A stretch of DNA of 7,563 bases from Alphaproteobacteria bacterium (GTDB taxonomy: Bacteria; Pseudomonadota; Alphaproteobacteria; Puniceispirillales; Puniceispirillaceae): NCBI GenBank assembly GCA_011525265.1, contig WTHV01000020.1:1-7563 (forward strand). The letters are read 5' to 3'. The notes under the pieces are model-generated. The model was not told the DNA's origin. It searched no databases and saw only the letters and a list, made by a program, of their open reading frames with translations. Of the stretch, positions 1 through 5,788 are shown one piece after another (position 1 is the stretch's first letter; every line of letters starts with the position of its first letter). The position numbers and the translations under genes were made by a program.

Positions 1-582
1 GGCGGGCTTGCGAGCAATTATAGCCTGAGCGATGAAACCCTCTCAGCGGCCATCTCAGCACGTACGCTTCAGATCACTGGTTTGCAAATCGCGACCAAAA
101 CTTATGATGGCAACACGGGCGCAACAATCAGCGCTGTTGGCAGCTTAAATGACATACAAGGCAGTGATGATGTCAGCATAGATAGCACAGGCGCATCAGC
201 TGTCTTCACATCAGCCAATGCCGGCACACGCTCTGTTACCCTCTCTGGCCTCAGCCTAACAGGCACAAGCGCAAGCAATTACGCACTCACCCTTCCCTCA
301 GCAAGCGGGATCATCAGGCAAAAAGCCCTTTCCATTGCAGGGTCAATCGCGGCCAATAAATCCTATGATGGCACGCGCATAGCAGATATTACCGCAGGTG
401 TTCTCTCTGGCTTTATTGGCACGCAGACGGTTGGTGTTGATGGCGCTGGTCTATTTTCATCTGCGGCACCGGGATTTGATAAATCTATCTCTGTGACCTA
501 CAGCCTAAAAGATGGCAGTAATGGTGGCCTTGCAGCGAATTACAGCCTATCTGGTGAAATCCTAACTGCTGATATTGAGGGG
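1..582 (+). repeat. Tandem YDG-type beta repeats, two alternating kinds
   Basis: This protein-level repeat lies inside the exoprotein gene. The end of the unit visible at 1-52 (GGLASNYSLS...) matches the end of the second full unit at 523-574 (GGLAANYSLS...), a shift of 522 bases or 174 residues, which is two units. The intervening unit (about 82-342) has a different closing strand (SNYALTLPS). The array therefore alternates between two unit types and probably continues upstream. DNA similarity is moderate, so these are old, diverged repeats rather than recent duplications. Confidence 0.6.
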
Positions 583-816
583 CGCACCAAAGAAAAACAA
601 GACATCCTCGCACCAATGGTTGAACAGCAGGGTGAAATCGTCAAAAATGACACAAAGATTGAACGTGAAGAAAAGCTTGAGATGATTGAGACTGTTGAGC
701 TGAAATCATTGCAAGAAACAACAGAGCCAACATCCTTTGTTGAGGCGGTCGGTGACTGGGTGATGCTAAGCTGTGAGACAAGTGGTGAACGCCAAGGTAT
801 GTGTTCTGCAAAATAA
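1..816 (+). CDS. C-terminal part of a two-partner-secretion exoprotein (TpsA) with YDG/MBG repeats (5' end outside window)
   Basis: Frame 1 is open from base 1, so the gene begins upstream; 271 residues and a TAA at 814-816 are visible. The protein starts mid-repeat and contains two full YDG-type beta repeats (Tyr-Asp-Gly at 103-111 and 364-372, 87 residues apart). Typical family features are the K-x-YDG-x-x-x-A opening, small polar residues and the A/S-NY-x-L closing strand. From about 580 to 735 the composition becomes highly charged (Glu/Lys rich), like a stalk. The last 21 residues hold the only two visible cysteines (codons 772 and 802), giving W-x4-C-x9-C and then three residues. Repeats of this kind are common in filamentous-haemagglutinin-like exoproteins. 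The TpsA identity is inferred from the TpsB gene two genes downstream, because the diagnostic N-terminal TPS domain lies outside the window. An internal TTG at 82 is not the start. Other large repeat adhesins remain possible. Confidence 0.82.
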   Translation, partial: GGLASNYSLSDETLSAAISARTLQITGLQIATKTYDGNTGATISAVGSLNDIQGSDDVSIDSTGASAVFTSANAGTRSVTLSGLSLTGTSASNYALTLPSASGIIRQKALSIAGSIAANKSYDGTRIADITAGVLSGFIGTQTVGVDGAGLFSSAAPGFDKSISVTYSLKDGSNGGLAANYSLSGEILTADIEGRTKEKQDILAPMVEQQGEIVKNDTKIEREEKLEMIETVELKSLQETTEPTSFVEAVGDWVMLSCETSGERQGMCSAK

Positions 817-824
817 TGATGAAA

Positions 825-829
825 AAGGA
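825..829 (+). promoter_or_regulatory. Ribosome binding site deciding the IalB-like start
   Basis: AAGGA lies 7 bases before GTG 837 and 10 before ATG 840. Upstream in-frame candidates (GTG 801, ATG 816, ATG 819) lack a properly spaced site: the AAGG at 794-797 is 3 bases from 801 and 18 from 816. ATG 816 overlaps the preceding TAA (TAATG), so coupled initiation there cannot be excluded. Confidence 0.5.
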
Positions 830-839
830 TGCCTTTGTG

Positions 840-1382
840 ATGCGTTTTGCAATGATGAAACTTTTGATGCTTCTAGGTTTGGCATATGTATCTGTCCTGC
901 CTGCCCTTGCCCAATCGGCTGATGGTATGACAACAACAGATTATAAAGATTGGGTGGTACGCTGCGTTGAGCGTGCCGACCTGCCACCTTGTGATGCTGT
1001 GCAAAGCGCTTTTGATACCGCAACAGAACAGCGTGTCATGCTTACCTCAATCGCGCATTTTGGCAGTAATGATGAAATTGGTGTGCAAATTTGGGTGCCA
1101 ACAGGCATTTTGGTTTCTGGCGGTGTGTTATTTGAAATTGATCAAAAAGACAAAGCTCTAACAGGCTTGCGCTTTACAAGATGTGAGCAAGATGGCTGTT
1201 TCATCGAGGCTATCGTCTCAGAGGAAGACCTCTCGCCGCTGAAAAAAGGCAATCAAGCCGCTATCGCTGTTCTGGCAAGCAATGGGCAACCGCGTGTGGT
1301 TGGTTTATCTCTTTCTGGATTTACAAAAGCTTATGAAGCGGTAAAGTCAAAGAATAAAGCATGGTTTAAAGCCAATTCGTAA
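840..1382 (+). CDS. IalB family (invasion-associated locus B) secreted protein
   Basis: This is a 180-residue exported protein. Residues 1-24 form a signal peptide: a short basic start, a Leu-rich core and an ALA|QS cleavage site. The mature part fits the IalB family: W38-x3-C42-x8-C51 at the start, a central hydrophobic stretch with VPTGILVSGGVLFEID, then FTRC115-x4-C120 and a C-terminal LSLSGFTKAYEAV segment. The four cysteines are placed as expected for two disulfides. IalB was described in Bartonella, where it is linked to erythrocyte invasion; most alphaproteobacterial homologues are of unknown function, so no invasion role is claimed here. The start was chosen on the AAGGA site and the clean signal peptide; ATG 816, giving 188 residues, is the main alternative. 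The gene lies between the exoprotein and its transporter, 23 bases after the exoprotein stop, which suggests a periplasmic or surface job in the same system. Confidence 0.82.
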   Translation: MRFAMMKLLMLLGLAYVSVLPALAQSADGMTTTDYKDWVVRCVERADLPPCDAVQSAFDTATEQRVMLTSIAHFGSNDEIGVQIWVPTGILVSGGVLFEIDQKDKALTGLRFTRCEQDGCFIEAIVSEEDLSPLKKGNQAAIAVLASNGQPRVVGLSLSGFTKAYEAVKSKNKAWFKANS

Positions 1383-1414
1383 CACCGCCTTTTGATGATT
1401 GTTAGCAAAATTAT

Positions 1415-3154
1415 ATGCGCATAGAGATGCCTGCAAGATTAGCAAAAAGACGACCCGCAAAGGCGGCCTATGCGGCTATGCTTGCAATCGGCGCGGTGAT
1501 GCTGACAAGCTATGGCGCAACGGCACAGCTGACAAGCCTGTCTAACCCTGAAATTCTTGAACGCGCCCTCCAAGAGCCTGAGCTTGCACCTGAGGCGCCG
1601 CGACCCAACCTTATCCTGCCAAATCGCAATGAGGTACCTGATGGTGCACAAGAAATGCGTTTTATCCTCAGCGCCCTGTCAATCAAAGGGGGTGAGACTT
1701 TTTCAGTTGAGACATTAGCAAGTCTGATGCCACCTGAGACAGGCGCTATGATTAGCCTATCTGATCTTTATGCTTTTTCAGATCGCATCACCCAATATTA
1801 CCGTGAACAAGGCTACGCTCTTTCTTTTGCCATTGTCCCTGCACAGGAAATTACAGATGGCGTTGTGCGCATTGAAATTATTGAAGGGCGCATTGATGAG
1901 CTTATCATAAGAGAGGAAAACCTCTCTGATTTAGCGCGACGTCATATTCTAGATGCCTTTGGGCGTTTTGCAGCAAAAGGTCTTACCAGAACGCAGGATT
2001 TAGAAGGTTTTCTTCTCTCGTTGAATAATTATCCTGGCATTAGTGCGAAAGGGCTTATCAGGCCTGGCTCACAGCCCTCTAGCTCTGCTCTTGTGCTAGA
2101 AGTGGAACAAACGCGGCAAACAGCGAGCCTAGGCTATCAAAATTACTTGTCTGAAAGCCTTGGGCGAGACGTGTTTTTAAGTGATATTGCGTGGCTTGGA
2201 CAATGGACTGGCAGAGATGAAGCACGCCTATCATTGCGCCAAGCGCCTGACCCAAATACCTATGCTTCTGTGGCTTTTGACTATAGCAGCTATATTGATC
2301 ATACCGACCTTGAGACCTATATCCGCCTCTCTCACTCTGAGACAAAGCCTGAGAAAGGCGCGCTCGCTGAACTTGATTTCACATCAAGCGCTTATAGCCA
2401 AGAAATTGGTGTGCGCACCCCCTTATGGCAAACGCGTAAATCATCTTTGTTTGCAGGGGGCGCTTTGCGGATTACGAACTCACAATCACGCAATGGGGCA
2501 ACCCCCTCATCAACAGACCAGGTGCGAACAGTTACAGGATATGCTGATTATGAAATAGACTTGGCAGATGGTGTCTCTCATTTGCTGCGCCTTGAGGTTG
2601 AACGCGGCACCAACATCTTTCAAGCGCGGGCTAATAGCCGCGAGGGCGCAGAGCTTGAACATACCATCTTGCGCTTATCTGAGCGTTATCGCCAACCGAT
2701 CCGGGTCCTGCCTATTGGTCAGGTTGATGCCACCTTCCGCTTGATGAGCCAAATCACCCTGTCAGATAAGCCGATATTCGCCAATTCAGAATGTTCATTT
2801 GGTGGGCGCGGTTTTGGTATTGGCCTTGATGCCGGCACCTTATCAGGTGAAGATTGTCTGCTTGTGAGCGCACAGATAAATTGGCAAAGACCGCTTGTGG
2901 GATTTGCCCTATTGCCGCCATCTCTTTTTACAGCTTTCGGGCGCTTGGATGCGGGCACCGTCAGGCAAAAAGGCCCCTTGGCAGCAGGTGAAGAGCGCCA
3001 ACAAGAAGCCATCTCAGCAGCTATTGGTGCGCAATTTGTTATGACTAGCGGTATCACTGTCAATCTTGAGCAAGCAAAACAGCTTAAGAATGAAGATAGC
3101 CCTGAAAAAGAAGGCGAAGTCATGACCAATATGGCAGTGAATATGCGCTTTTAA
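1415..3154 (+). CDS. ShlB/FhaC/HecB family two-partner-secretion transporter (TpsB)
   Basis: This is a 579-residue outer-membrane transporter that exports the TpsA partner. Residues 1-37 form a long signal peptide with a basic start, a hydrophobic core and an ATA|QL cleavage site. A Pro-rich linker (about 55-78) follows, possibly after a plug helix. A POTRA domain spans about 81-158 (SIKGG, YYREQGYALSFAIVPAQ, GVVRIEIIEG) and a second about 160-232. The beta barrel, about 235-579, ends in ...NMRF, the C-terminal Phe expected as a BAM signal. The lid-loop signature F-G-G-R-x-x-V-R-G-Y/F is present at 462-471 but altered (G468-I469-G470-L471). The barrel-wall Asp of the F-x-D-x-G motif appears as D512 in RLDAG. 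The only two cysteines, C460 and C481, flank the lid motif. Length matches the family. There is no clear ribosome binding site before ATG 1415 (ATG 1427 is an alternative), so coupling to the upstream gene 32 bases away is possible. Confidence 0.9.
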   Translation: MRIEMPARLAKRRPAKAAYAAMLAIGAVMLTSYGATAQLTSLSNPEILERALQEPELAPEAPRPNLILPNRNEVPDGAQEMRFILSALSIKGGETFSVETLASLMPPETGAMISLSDLYAFSDRITQYYREQGYALSFAIVPAQEITDGVVRIEIIEGRIDELIIREENLSDLARRHILDAFGRFAAKGLTRTQDLEGFLLSLNNYPGISAKGLIRPGSQPSSSALVLEVEQTRQTASLGYQNYLSESLGRDVFLSDIAWLGQWTGRDEARLSLRQAPDPNTYASVAFDYSSYIDHTDLETYIRLSHSETKPEKGALAELDFTSSAYSQEIGVRTPLWQTRKSSLFAGGALRITNSQSRNGATPSSTDQVRTVTGYADYEIDLADGVSHLLRLEVERGTNIFQARANSREGAELEHTILRLSERYRQPIRVLPIGQVDATFRLMSQITLSDKPIFANSECSFGGRGFGIGLDAGTLSGEDCLLVSAQINWQRPLVGFALLPPSLFTAFGRLDAGTVRQKGPLAAGEERQQEAISAAIGAQFVMTSGITVNLEQAKQLKNEDSPEKEGEVMTNMAVNMRF

Positions 3155-3164
3155 TTGGCTAAAC

Positions 3165-3170
3165 GGGGGA
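3165..3170 (+). promoter_or_regulatory. Strong ribosome binding site of the FAD oxidoreductase
   Basis: GGGGGA lies 8 bases before ATG 3179. It decides the start against the in-frame TTG at 3155, which sits directly after the tpsB stop and would place this purine run inside the coding sequence. Confidence 0.7.
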
Positions 3171-3178
3171 AGATAGAT

Positions 3179-4402
3179 ATGGCAAAACAGATATTTCCTA
3201 CAATAGCCTCTCAGACAAGCTATGATGTGGTGATTATTGGCGGGGCAATGATGGGATCATCTACCGCTTGGTTTTTATCCCAAAACCCTGATTTTGATGG
3301 TCGTATTTTGGTGATTGAAAAAGACCCGAGCTATCAATTTTCTTCAACCACTCACACAAATAGCTGTATGAGACAGCAATTCAGCGCGCCACTTAATATC
3401 AAAATCTCACAATTTGCCGCAGAATTTGTCAAAAATATCCGCAGTTTTATGGATAATGACCCAGAGGTGCCAAACCTCTCTATCCATAATTTTGGCTATA
3501 TGTATTTAGCTAACACACAAGCCAGTGCTGATAATTTACGTGCTGCCTATGATATACAGCGTGATCATGGCGCTGGCACGAAATTATTAACCCCTGAAGA
3601 GATACAGCAAGCCTATCCCTTTTATCAGCTTGATGACATTATTCTTGGCTCTCACAACCTTATTGATGAAGGCTATTGGGATGGGATGACCGTCTTTGAT
3701 TGGTGGCGTAAGAAAGCGCGTCAAAATGGCGTGGAATATATCCAAAATGAAGTGACCGCCATGACCAAAAATAAGGCTGGCACACATATTGAGAGCGTCA
3801 CTCTTGCCACTGGCGACGTGATTTCAGCAGGTCAAATTGTCAACGCCTCTGGCCCGCGTGCCAACCGCACAGCAGAAATGGCTGGTATCACCATCCCTGT
3901 TGAGCCGCGCAAGCGCTTTACATGGGTGTTCTCAGCCGAGGAGCCACTTGATAGAGACTTACCGCTGACAATTGACCCCTCAGGCGTGCATTTCCGCCAA
4001 GATGGTGCTTCACATTATCTTGCTGGTGGTCATGCGGCCTATGATCCTGCTGTTGCTTTTGATGATTTTGAAATGGATCATGAGTTATGGTTTGACCATA
4101 TTTGGCCGATTATCGCAACCCGTATCCCACAATTTGAAGCGATAAAAATCGTAAATGAATGGGCAGGCCATTATGCCTATAATGTGTTTGATCATAATGC
4201 CATTATGGGGCCCCATGATGAGGTAGAAAACTTTATCTTCCTCAATGGTTTTTCAGGACATGGCTTGCAACAATCGCCTGCTATGGGGCGCGGTACATCT
4301 GAATATATAACCTATGGCGAATATCGCACCCTTGATTTAACGCCGTTTCATTATGAGCGTGTGACCCAAAATGCGCCGTTGATTGAAAAGGCTGTGATTT
4401 AG
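3179..4402 (+). CDS. FAD-dependent oxidoreductase, DAO superfamily, FOXRED1-like
   Basis: This is a 407-residue soluble flavoprotein with no signal peptide. An N-terminal Rossmann fold binds FAD: YDVVIIGGAMMGSS at about 15-28, with GGAMMG in place of the textbook GxGxxG (a variant also known in this family), and the acidic E47 ending strand 2 (VLVIEKD-like). RQQFS at 65-69 and the C-terminal GFSGHGLQQSPAMGR (about 357-371) followed by DLTPF are typical of FOXRED1-like members of the D-amino-acid oxidase / sarcosine oxidase superfamily. Such enzymes usually oxidise secondary or primary amines or amino acids. The substrate here cannot be read from the sequence, and the complex I assembly role of human FOXRED1 should not be transferred. 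It starts 24 bases after the tpsB stop with a strong ribosome binding site, so it is probably co-transcribed with the secretion genes, although the functional link is unclear. It ends 105 bases before the next gene. Confidence 0.85.
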   Translation: MAKQIFPTIASQTSYDVVIIGGAMMGSSTAWFLSQNPDFDGRILVIEKDPSYQFSSTTHTNSCMRQQFSAPLNIKISQFAAEFVKNIRSFMDNDPEVPNLSIHNFGYMYLANTQASADNLRAAYDIQRDHGAGTKLLTPEEIQQAYPFYQLDDIILGSHNLIDEGYWDGMTVFDWWRKKARQNGVEYIQNEVTAMTKNKAGTHIESVTLATGDVISAGQIVNASGPRANRTAEMAGITIPVEPRKRFTWVFSAEEPLDRDLPLTIDPSGVHFRQDGASHYLAGGHAAYDPAVAFDDFEMDHELWFDHIWPIIATRIPQFEAIKIVNEWAGHYAYNVFDHNAIMGPHDEVENFIFLNGFSGHGLQQSPAMGRGTSEYITYGEYRTLDLTPFHYERVTQNAPLIEKAVI

Positions 4403-4415
4403 CCTGCGATGCTGT

Positions 4416-4435
4416 CAAGTAACGCTTAGTACTTG
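4416..4435 (+). promoter_or_regulatory. Intergenic inverted repeat, possible operator of the efflux genes
   Basis: CAAGTA at 4416-4421 is the exact reverse complement of TACTTG at 4430-4435, with 8 bases between. It lies in the only sizeable gap of the window, about 70-90 bases before the efflux adaptor start. Length and symmetry resemble sites of dimeric repressors such as TetR-family proteins, which often control RND pumps, but no regulator gene is visible. A terminator is less likely: the stem is short and AT-rich and no T run follows directly. A 6+6 match can occur by chance. Confidence 0.3.
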
Positions 4436-4507
4436 CGGTTTATTCTGCTGATTAATCATGCTATGTTCGGCCAAGCAAAACCCTTTTCATGGATAATGAG
4501 TTTAATC

Positions 4508-5788
4508 ATGCAGATACGTCGCTCTTATATTTGGGCTCTTCTTATTGCAGGCGGTGTAACCGCTTGGATGGTCTCTGGCCAATTTGCTTCATCTCCAAAC
4601 GAAGCAGAACAAACAGATACAGCCGCTGAGGCGGCAAGCCCGTCAAATGAGAGTGACGTCAAACAGCTGACGATTAACGCGCTTCGTGTATCAAACAACC
4701 AAACCCCGCTTCAGGTCAGAGCTAGCGGTGTGACACGCACAGCCTTTGATGTTGAAATCATTAACCGCCGTAAAGCCTTTGTGGCCAATATCCCTGTTTC
4801 AGAGGGACGTTGGGTAAAAAAAGGTGATGTGTTAATTGAATTAGCCAAAGGCACATTAGAGGCTGATATCGCGGCATCTCGCGCTGATAGGCAAGCCGCC
4901 CTTGCCGCTTATGAAGATGCCAAGAAACGGTTTAGTGCTGATGGCACGCTTGCCGCACAATTAAATGCCGCAGAGAGCGAATTAGCCTCTATCAAAGCCA
5001 CCTATAAGGCCAATGAAGCCCTTGCAGAGCGCGGTTTGCAGACACAATTATCACTTACCGCACAACGCGCGCAATTGGCCGCGGCAGAAACAAGATTGTT
5101 TGAATTACAATCCCTATCACAGGAAAAAGAGCTATCAGCCTCTTATTCTGCCCTCAAAGGTGTTGATGCCCGTCTTGCGATGTTACAAGAACAGCTTAGC
5201 TTTACAACAATCACCGCCCCACAAGATGGCTGGCTTGAGACCATTGCTGTTGAGGTGGGAGAATTTGCTGGTGAAAATGCGATGGTCGCCCATCTGCTTG
5301 GCTTGCAAGAGCTTGTCCTTGATGTGCCAGTACCACAAGCGCGTATTAATGATATCTCCCTTGGTGATACAGCACAAATTGACTTGATTGGCCAAGGCCA
5401 AACAAGTGGTGTCGTCAGCAAGATTGCCGCAACTGCGAATAGTGCAACAAGAACATTTACCGTTGAAGTCACATTGGATAATCAAGATGGCGCATTGCGC
5501 GCCGGCATGAGTGCAGAAGCAAGCATCACCATTGGCAGTGTCGATGCCTTTGAAATATCGCCAGCGCATTTGAACGTCAATGAAGATGGCCAGTTAACAG
5601 CAAAAATTGTTAGCGCTGATGATAAAGTTCAAACCGTAGCGGTTGAGCTTGTGCGCACCTCTGGCAATTCTGCCTTTATATCTGGGCTAGCCGATGACAC
5701 AATTGTTCTTGCCGCAGGTCAAGCCTTCTTAAGTGAGGGTGAGTCTGTGCGCTATCAGCTGCAAGAAGGCGATGAGGGGAACAGCTAA
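4508..5788 (+). CDS. RND efflux pump periplasmic adaptor subunit (HlyD/AcrA-like)
   Basis: This 426-residue membrane fusion protein links an RND permease to an outer-membrane channel. It has a basic start (MQIRRSY), a hydrophobic anchor or signal at about 8-22, and then an Ala/Glu/Ser-rich linker. The first half of the lipoyl domain is at about 75-112 (VSEGRWVKKGDVLIEL). A long alpha-helical hairpin of about 120 residues follows (113-232, with RGLQTQLSLTAQRAQL at the turn), then the second lipoyl half (TTITAPQDGWLETIAVEVGE, 233-265), a beta barrel (266-341, ending RAGMSAEASI) and a membrane-proximal domain to about 415. No lipobox Cys is seen, so it is probably membrane-anchored. The start is uncertain: ATG 4508 has a weak GAG 7 bases upstream; ATG 4496, ATG 4463 and TTG 4433 are in frame. 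Its stop overlaps the next start by one base (TAATG), so the two subunits are translationally coupled. Confidence 0.9.
   Translation: MQIRRSYIWALLIAGGVTAWMVSGQFASSPNEAEQTDTAAEAASPSNESDVKQLTINALRVSNNQTPLQVRASGVTRTAFDVEIINRRKAFVANIPVSEGRWVKKGDVLIELAKGTLEADIAASRADRQAALAAYEDAKKRFSADGTLAAQLNAAESELASIKATYKANEALAERGLQTQLSLTAQRAQLAAAETRLFELQSLSQEKELSASYSALKGVDARLAMLQEQLSFTTITAPQDGWLETIAVEVGEFAGENAMVAHLLGLQELVLDVPVPQARINDISLGDTAQIDLIGQGQTSGVVSKIAATANSATRTFTVEVTLDNQDGALRAGMSAEASITIGSVDAFEISPAHLNVNEDGQLTAKIVSADDKVQTVAVELVRTSGNSAFISGLADDTIVLAAGQAFLSEGESVRYQLQEGDEGNS
5774..5780 (+). promoter_or_regulatory. Ribosome binding site of the RND permease
   Basis: GAGGGGA, inside the end of the adaptor gene, lies 7 bases before ATG 5788. 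Together with the TAATG overlap it fixes the permease start and indicates coupled, roughly stoichiometric translation of the two pump subunits. Confidence 0.75.

Noticed and set aside
82..84. TTG as a start codon of the exoprotein
   Set aside because: The frame is open upstream to base 1 and the upstream residues form the end of another YDG repeat, so 82 is internal.
801..839. A frameshift joining the exoprotein to the IalB-like protein as one broken gene
   Set aside because: The downstream gene has a complete signal peptide and its own ribosome binding site, so two separate genes is the simpler reading.
766..1023. Minus-strand open frames opposite the IalB-like gene and opposite other genes (for example 2719-3129, 5143-5569, 5879-6259, 6741-7019)
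   Set aside because: They lie antisense to well-supported genes, show no recognisable domains and have the composition expected of reverse-complemented coding sequence.
1501..1537. Direct repeat GCTGACAAGC, 27 bases apart, in the TpsB signal peptide region
   Set aside because: It encodes Leu-Thr-Ser twice near the cleavage site; a chance or tiny in-frame duplication with no evident function.
3155..3157. TTG directly after the tpsB stop as start of the oxidoreductase
   Set aside because: The GGGGGA ribosome binding site lies downstream of it and is correctly spaced for ATG 3179; the extra residues have no family counterpart.
4389..4405. AGGCT/AGCCT stem at the end of the oxidoreductase gene as a terminator
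   Set aside because: Only 5 base pairs, overlapping the stop codon, with no T run after it.
4433..4467. TTGCGG ... TATGTT as a promoter for the efflux genes
   Set aside because: The spacer is 23 bases, too long for a sigma-70 type promoter, and other pairings in the gap match the consensus poorly.
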